DNA of 64,000 bases, from contig QAOA01001436.1 of the NCBI GenBank assembly GCA_003255065.1, positions 768,711 to 832,710 on the forward strand, read 5' to 3'. The position numbers were made by a program, and so were the translations under genes. This DNA is from Cercis canadensis. Lineage: Eukaryota > Streptophyta > Magnoliopsida > Fabales > Fabaceae. The notes beneath the pieces are model-generated. The model did not search any database, was not told the origin of the DNA, and saw nothing but the letters and a program-made list of their open reading frames with translations. Shown piece by piece: positions 60,001-64,000 of the stretch; the stretch's first letter is position 1, and the number at the start of each line of letters is the position of its first letter.

Positions 60001-60975
60001 TTGCTGGGAACGGTTTGTAACTAAAGAATCATAATTAAATTGCTAGCATGAAAAATTTAACACTGATCAAGGGGAATAAAACTTACAAGACTTTCCAATA
60101 GAAGGATTCCATTGTAGGTCTCCAACTTGTTAGTACTCCTAGGGTGTCCTTGCCAGAAAAATATTACAGATAAAGCTCGTGAAAAACTAAACCATATATA
60201 TGTGTGTGAGAATGGGCAAGCACAAACTTTTCATACTTGAATAGAATGATCAGTTAAAGCTTAGATAACACAAACCAGCAGGGGAAAGGGGGCACCTTTT
60301 GAAGGCCATTGATTCAGATTAGCACTTGTAGTATCTCCTAAAGGACCAATATAGTAGCTCTCTTTCGAATCACCTGATTATAATTACAAGATAGTTTGGT
60401 AATGAAAGTCTGTCTTTTTTGTATCCAAAAAAAATGAAGCAATGCGTCATTCACCTCAATCAATTCTCCTAAGTTACCTTTGGAGGCAGAAGTGGGATCC
60501 AGTTTCTCAGCATAGAGGGGAGTATAACCTCTGTGTTCCTTGCGAGCCAATTTCATTTTCTCTTCCAGTGAGAGTGAAAAGAACTTCTTACTCTCATCAA
60601 ACACTTCCCGAAGCAACTCTTCCTCCACTCCATGGTTCACAAGGTAAAAGAAACCAAACTCAATGCATGCCTGTCACAAATTTCAATATTTAGTTTATCG
60701 AATTAAAAAAATATATATAAATATGTAATTTAATAATTGGGGCAAACGCATAAGTGAAGCGAGACTAGTTCTTAACTGAAAAATAAATCACTGTGACATG
60801 AATTTGGTGTAGCACAAGAAGTAGTACCAACTCCAATACCGTAACCAAGTAACTTATTCGAAGAAAGAAAGCTAATGAGCTAGAAAATAACCTGACGGAT
60901 GGAATTTGCTGTAGAAACACGGTCAGGTGAAGACAGGTCTATAATAGGGAGATTCAACGTTGCCCTTGCCGACAT
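57093..60975 (-). CDS. 2-oxoglutarate/Fe(II)-dependent dioxygenase (isopenicillin-N-synthase-like fold)
   Basis: A soluble oxygenase using Fe(II), O2 and 2-oxoglutarate; substrate unknown. Eleven exons, in phase: 60975-60892, 60670-60478, 60373-60276, 60148-60087, 59723-59602, 59110-59013, 58906-58848, 58663-58607, 58435-58390, 57701-57622, 57156-57093 (320 residues). N-terminal DIOX_N features: LNLPIIDLSSPDR, ACIEFGFFYLVNHGV, ESKKFFSLSLEEKMKL, HRGYTPL. The iron triad is H-x-D in ASAHSDYGMITLLVTDGVQG plus H in STMHRVMPTG; the 2-oxoglutarate arginine is in RYSV. The C-terminal blocks VVFFFDPVPDCVVECIESCC and FPPIRSGDYLNERF are conserved. It resembles uncharacterised plant proteins such as Arabidopsis At3g46490/At1g35190. 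Exon 3's end was set by phase: the first donor (AAAAG|GTGCCC) would shift the frame, so GCTG|GTTTGT is used. If the 57702-58389 intron is retained, the protein would stop early after ERYSVITSYFF. Confidence 0.9.
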
Positions 60976-62447
60976 CTCCTTCCGTTGCCGATTGTCTGTG
61001 CCGGAGTACTTGCTTTCGCAATTACAAATGCTATTATGTTCCTCTTTCTGCGTCTATTTGGTTATTTAACGTGTTAAATTGTTAATAGTTTGATAGAGTA
61101 GTAAGACAACGCGAACAAGTACTTGGGAGATAGGTATAGGTGGGCCGGGCTAAATTAGTCCAATTTTATTCGAATCAGCAAATTTTTGGTTCAGCTCGCC
61201 TTTATACAGGCAACAGGTTTAAATGGGCCGACTTATTTTTTAAATTATTTTGAACTATTTTTATTTGTAATTACACTAAAATCTACCAAATGTTTAATTT
61301 TTTTTTTTAGTAATTTTAGTTAAATTACTAATAAATTTAATTAAACAAAATAAAATATGTATAAAGTAATAAATAAAATTTAAACAAATAATCAAAGACG
61401 TAAAAAAAATACATGTAAGTGTAAATTTAAAATAAAAATGTATAAGCAACTAAAAAAATTATAATAGTACATACTTTAAAGTTTAAAGTTAAAAAATACA
61501 TATTAATATGATTTGGTAGTCTTTCATTTATTAAAAAAAAGGGGGGCTTGGCCTGGTTTGAACCCGAACAGGCCATGGACCAATTCGAGCCAAGTCAAAT
61601 TGGCCCAGTTCTATTTGGACTAGGATATTTAAAACTCATCTCTACTTTTTTTCGGACCAAAATGGGCTAACTTATCGGACCTAGCCCATTTTTTCACCTC
61701 TAACTTAGGATCTTGAAAAACTAAAAAATTAACTAATAAGACAAAGGGAAGCGTCATCTCCACAGTCATTTTTAGAGGCTAGAGTCTTTTATATTTTAAG
61801 AATTTCATTTTCTAAACCTACAAAAGAAAAGTTTGACTAAATGTGAAAGGAAGAAAAAATTGGTTATAAGTGATTAATTTTCATCTATATTAAATATAAA
61901 TTTACTTTTATTGAAAAATATTTATTTCATAGAAACTTATTGCATTAAGAAAAATGAGGAGAATACACTATCAGATTTTATGACCAAATGAAGTGTCATG
62001 ACATTAAATAATATTAGTGTGATGCTAAGATTTATTATAGCAAGCAAAAAAAAAAAATGATAGAATAAGTTATTAAATATTATCTAAACCAAACAGAAGG
62101 TCGTCTTTAAAATTTATAAATTTTATATTCAAATCCAGAGTCATAACCAAAATTACCAAGAAAAATATGATATAATAATGAAATATCTAAATAATTTATA
62201 AGAAATTAAAATTTTCAACAATGCCATTATTTGAGGAAAAAAAAAGAAAAGAAAAAGGATATTGAGTAAATAATCTCTCAAATTAAAAGCAAAAGTCAAT
62301 TATACATAACTTTGGTCCATATTTCAAATTCATGACTAAAAGCACGAGTCAATTATTCACCAAAAATAAGCATAAGTGAAGAGTAAATAACTCGGGTCTA
62401 TATGGGTTGCAAGTTGCAGCTGTAAACAGCTGTTATGGAGCTGAATT
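60976..62447. other. Intergenic region upstream of the dioxygenase gene
   Basis: Contains the dioxygenase promoter at its left, a hAT-like element (61129-61702), and about 700 bp of AT-rich DNA leading to the 3' end of the F-box gene. No coding sequence supported. Confidence 0.45.
61129..61702. mobile_element. Probable non-autonomous hAT-like element
   Basis: The left end (TAGGTATAGGTGGGCCGGGC) and right end, which reads back as TAGAGGTGAAAAAATGGGCT, are imperfect inverted repeats of the TAGAGGTG...GGGC type seen in plant hAT MITEs. Flanks ACTTGGGA (61121-61128) and ACTTAGGA (61703-61710) form an 8-bp target duplication with one mismatch. Subterminal GGCC/GGCCTGG motifs sit near the right end (61548-61610). 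No transposase inside. Confidence 0.6.
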
Positions 62448-64000
62448 TCATGGTAATCCGACAACAACTTTACAATTTGTTGATGCTTTAGGGATTCTCG
62501 TTACTTGTTCAATGACCCCTTCTATATGATCAGGATTGTCAACGAGCATAAACATACCCTCCAACACCCGAGCATTCTTAAGCAGTATCTTTACTGCAAG
62601 TTCCTGCTCCTCCTGTCCAGAAAAACCTTCAAGTATAACGAACTTGAGTTTTGACAACAAACATGAAGGTACAGGTTCCAATACCCCATTTTTTTCCTCA
62701 CATGCCATTCCCTATATGATTGTCAAGTGTTAAATGCATTAGTCGTTTTACCCCAATAATGATGAGTACAAAAAGTGAAAATTATCAGCACAGTAGAATT
62801 TACCGTATGAAACCTCATTTCTACAAGATTTGGGCAATTTTGAAGCATCAAGAAAAATTCTCTACCATCAATGAAGGCAAAATCACCTTCAACAATAGAT
62901 ATACATTTCAGATTGTTGAATCTGGGCACGTCGAAGGATAATTCTTCTCCATAAGTGAAAGCCTGAGAATAGGGCAAACCAGTTAAAAATTGAGACACAT
63001 CATCATAACAAGTAAACTTCAAATGAAGCTGTTCAAGAAGATAAGAGTGACTACCATACAATTAATACAAGAAACAAGGTCTCAAGTTTAAATATTTGGT
63101 AGCATCATGTAACCAAAGAAAAAAGAAAGAAAAAGAAACACACAAGAAACATACCTCAATAGCTTCTGTTGAGAGTGATAATCGGGTAACTTTACATTCA
63201 GAAATCCCTTTAAGAAGCATATATGCTCGAACTCGATAGAACAATTCTTCATTATCCTCATCCCCATCCTCATCATCATCATCATCTTCATCTTCATCTT
63301 CATCTTCATCCCCATCCTCATAGTAGCTTTCGCTTGGCGGATGACAAATATCGAGGATGACATTTTCAAGCGTTGACATGTCAGATAGGTAATAGTAATT
63401 TGAGAGTGCACCACTATAATAGAAACCTCCAAGATTGAGTCCAAAGATATAGACATAACAGTTACTGTTGTTATCCTCAAGAAGACTTTCATGTATGGCC
63501 AAAAACACAAGCTTAAGGGCAGTAATCATCACATCTTGGCCTTTCAGTCTCTTCCAGTCACAATATATTATATGTAAAATCTCAAGGTTAGGGCTGCAAC
63601 AAAATAACTTCTCCGTTAAGTGCTGATCTGGAAGGATAACATACCTGAGAGTCAAGGATTTTAGACTTGAGAAGGAGAGTGAAGGAGGAAATTTTATGAG
63701 GGTATCATCCAAAACCAAGGCCAAGTCAACCAATGTCTGACTAGTAAATAAACTACTTGGCAGCTCAAACGTTGACTCCTTGAAGTGAGAGAGCGAGAGA
63801 TGCAAAACATCAACTTGACACTTGACAGCATTTTCGACCCAAGAACTAATCCTTGGTGCATCACCAACAACCTTGCATTTGAGGCAAAACTTTATGAGTT
63901 TAGATGGGATGTGAAGAACAAGCGCTCTTCCAACGAAATCCATGAACGTCTTTCTATCAGCGTTTGGGTCTTCTTCAAATTGGAGTTCAGGAATGGTGGT
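62448..64000 (-). CDS. F-box/LRR/FBD-type protein, N-terminus beyond the window
   Basis: Plant F-box/FBD/LRR-repeat protein fragment; such proteins are substrate receptors of SCF ubiquitin ligases. Visible exons: 64000-63155 (open to the right edge), 63028-62804, 62711-62448, in phase. The F-box itself should lie right of 64000 and is not seen. The visible part starts PELQFEEDPNADRKTFMDFV, then gives leucine-rich strands (ISSWVENAVKCQVDVLHLSL, SLKSLTLRYVILPDQHL, CCSPNLEILHIIYCDWKRL), and ends in an FBD-like tail (ELAVKILLKNARVLEGMFML ... ASTNCKVVV). A long Asp/Glu run (about 24 residues of EDGDEDEDEDDDDD type) interrupts the LRR region. Splice site 63028 was chosen because the preceding sequence is pyrimidine-rich and keeps frame. 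Target unknown. F-box genes of this class evolve fast, so a pseudogene cannot be excluded. Confidence 0.82.
63243..63321 (-). repeat. Coding trinucleotide repeat (Asp/Glu) in the F-box gene
   Basis: On the minus strand this is a GAT/GAA-type repeat (ATC/TTC on plus) encoding an acidic run inside the LRR domain. It is length-variable in principle. The frame is maintained. Confidence 0.85.

Noticed and set aside
1-64000. CRISPR arrays, operons, prophage or bacterial gene systems
   Set aside because: The window is plant nuclear DNA with spliced genes; no regularly spaced short repeats or bacterial-type gene clusters are present.
1-64000. tRNA, rRNA or well-known miRNA genes
   Set aside because: I scanned by eye for tRNA T-arm words and common conserved miRNA sequences and saw none I could support. 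A tRNAscan/Infernal run would be needed to exclude them.
1-64000. Biosynthetic gene cluster (dioxygenase, acyl-CoA oxidase, glycosyltransferase and MYB nearby)
   Set aside because: The enzymes belong to ordinary conserved families spread over 46 kb with unrelated genes between them. Nothing indicates a shared pathway.

Overview
The window is nuclear DNA of a eudicot plant. It is AT-rich, its genes are split into many short exons by GT-AG introns, and every recognisable protein has a familiar plant counterpart. I cannot name the species from sequence alone. The spacing (about one gene per 6 kb, small non-autonomous transposons between genes, no full-length LTR element recognised) fits a compact woody rosid genome, but that is inference. 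Intron boundaries were worked out by hand from GT-AG sites, reading-frame continuity and recognisable protein families. They are models, not transcript-confirmed structures.

Layout, left to right. 1-4316 (-): DWNN/zinc-knuckle/RING E3 ligase of the PQT3 type, with its C-terminus cut off by the left edge. 7141-11974 (-): AIM24/TRAP-like protein with a C-terminal membrane anchor. 14524-17692 (+): exostosin-type GT47 glycosyltransferase, the only recognised plus-strand gene. 19045-19906 (-): R2R3-MYB with a bHLH-interaction signature. 21138-25326 (-): plant homologue of SMPD4 (neutral sphingomyelinase 3). 25.3-35 kb: gene-poor, with a MITE and a large apparent tandem duplication. 35054-35755 (-): DREB A-4 type AP2/ERF factor. 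35.8-40.8 kb: gene-poor. 40812-47776 (-): peroxisomal acyl-CoA oxidase ACX1, 14 exons. 47.8-51.8 kb: a long foldback element and a smaller inverted-repeat element. 51820-54397 (-): KUA1/MYBS3-type single-MYB repressor. 57093-60975 (-): 2-oxoglutarate/Fe(II) dioxygenase. 62448-64000 (-): F-box/LRR/FBD-type protein, with its N-terminus cut off by the right edge.

The genes do not form a pathway or cluster. They are unrelated neighbours, as expected in a plant chromosome. The adjacent PQT3-like and AIM24/TRAP-like genes match, from memory, the Arabidopsis neighbours At4g17410 and At4g17420, which suggests conserved microsynteny.

I found no novel multi-gene system. The most interesting material lies outside the genes. 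(i) Isolated single N characters sit exactly between near-identical direct copies (1.56 kb, 176 bp, about 41 bp), which look like unmerged contig overlaps or haplotypes rather than true duplications. (ii) At least three dispersed inverted-repeat elements look related. (iii) A 2-kb foldback has arms of about 490-520 bp and a separate perfect 23-bp hairpin. (iv) A hAT-like element with an exact 8-bp target-site duplication lies inside an ACX1 intron. (v) Another ACX1 intron carries a 142-codon open frame.
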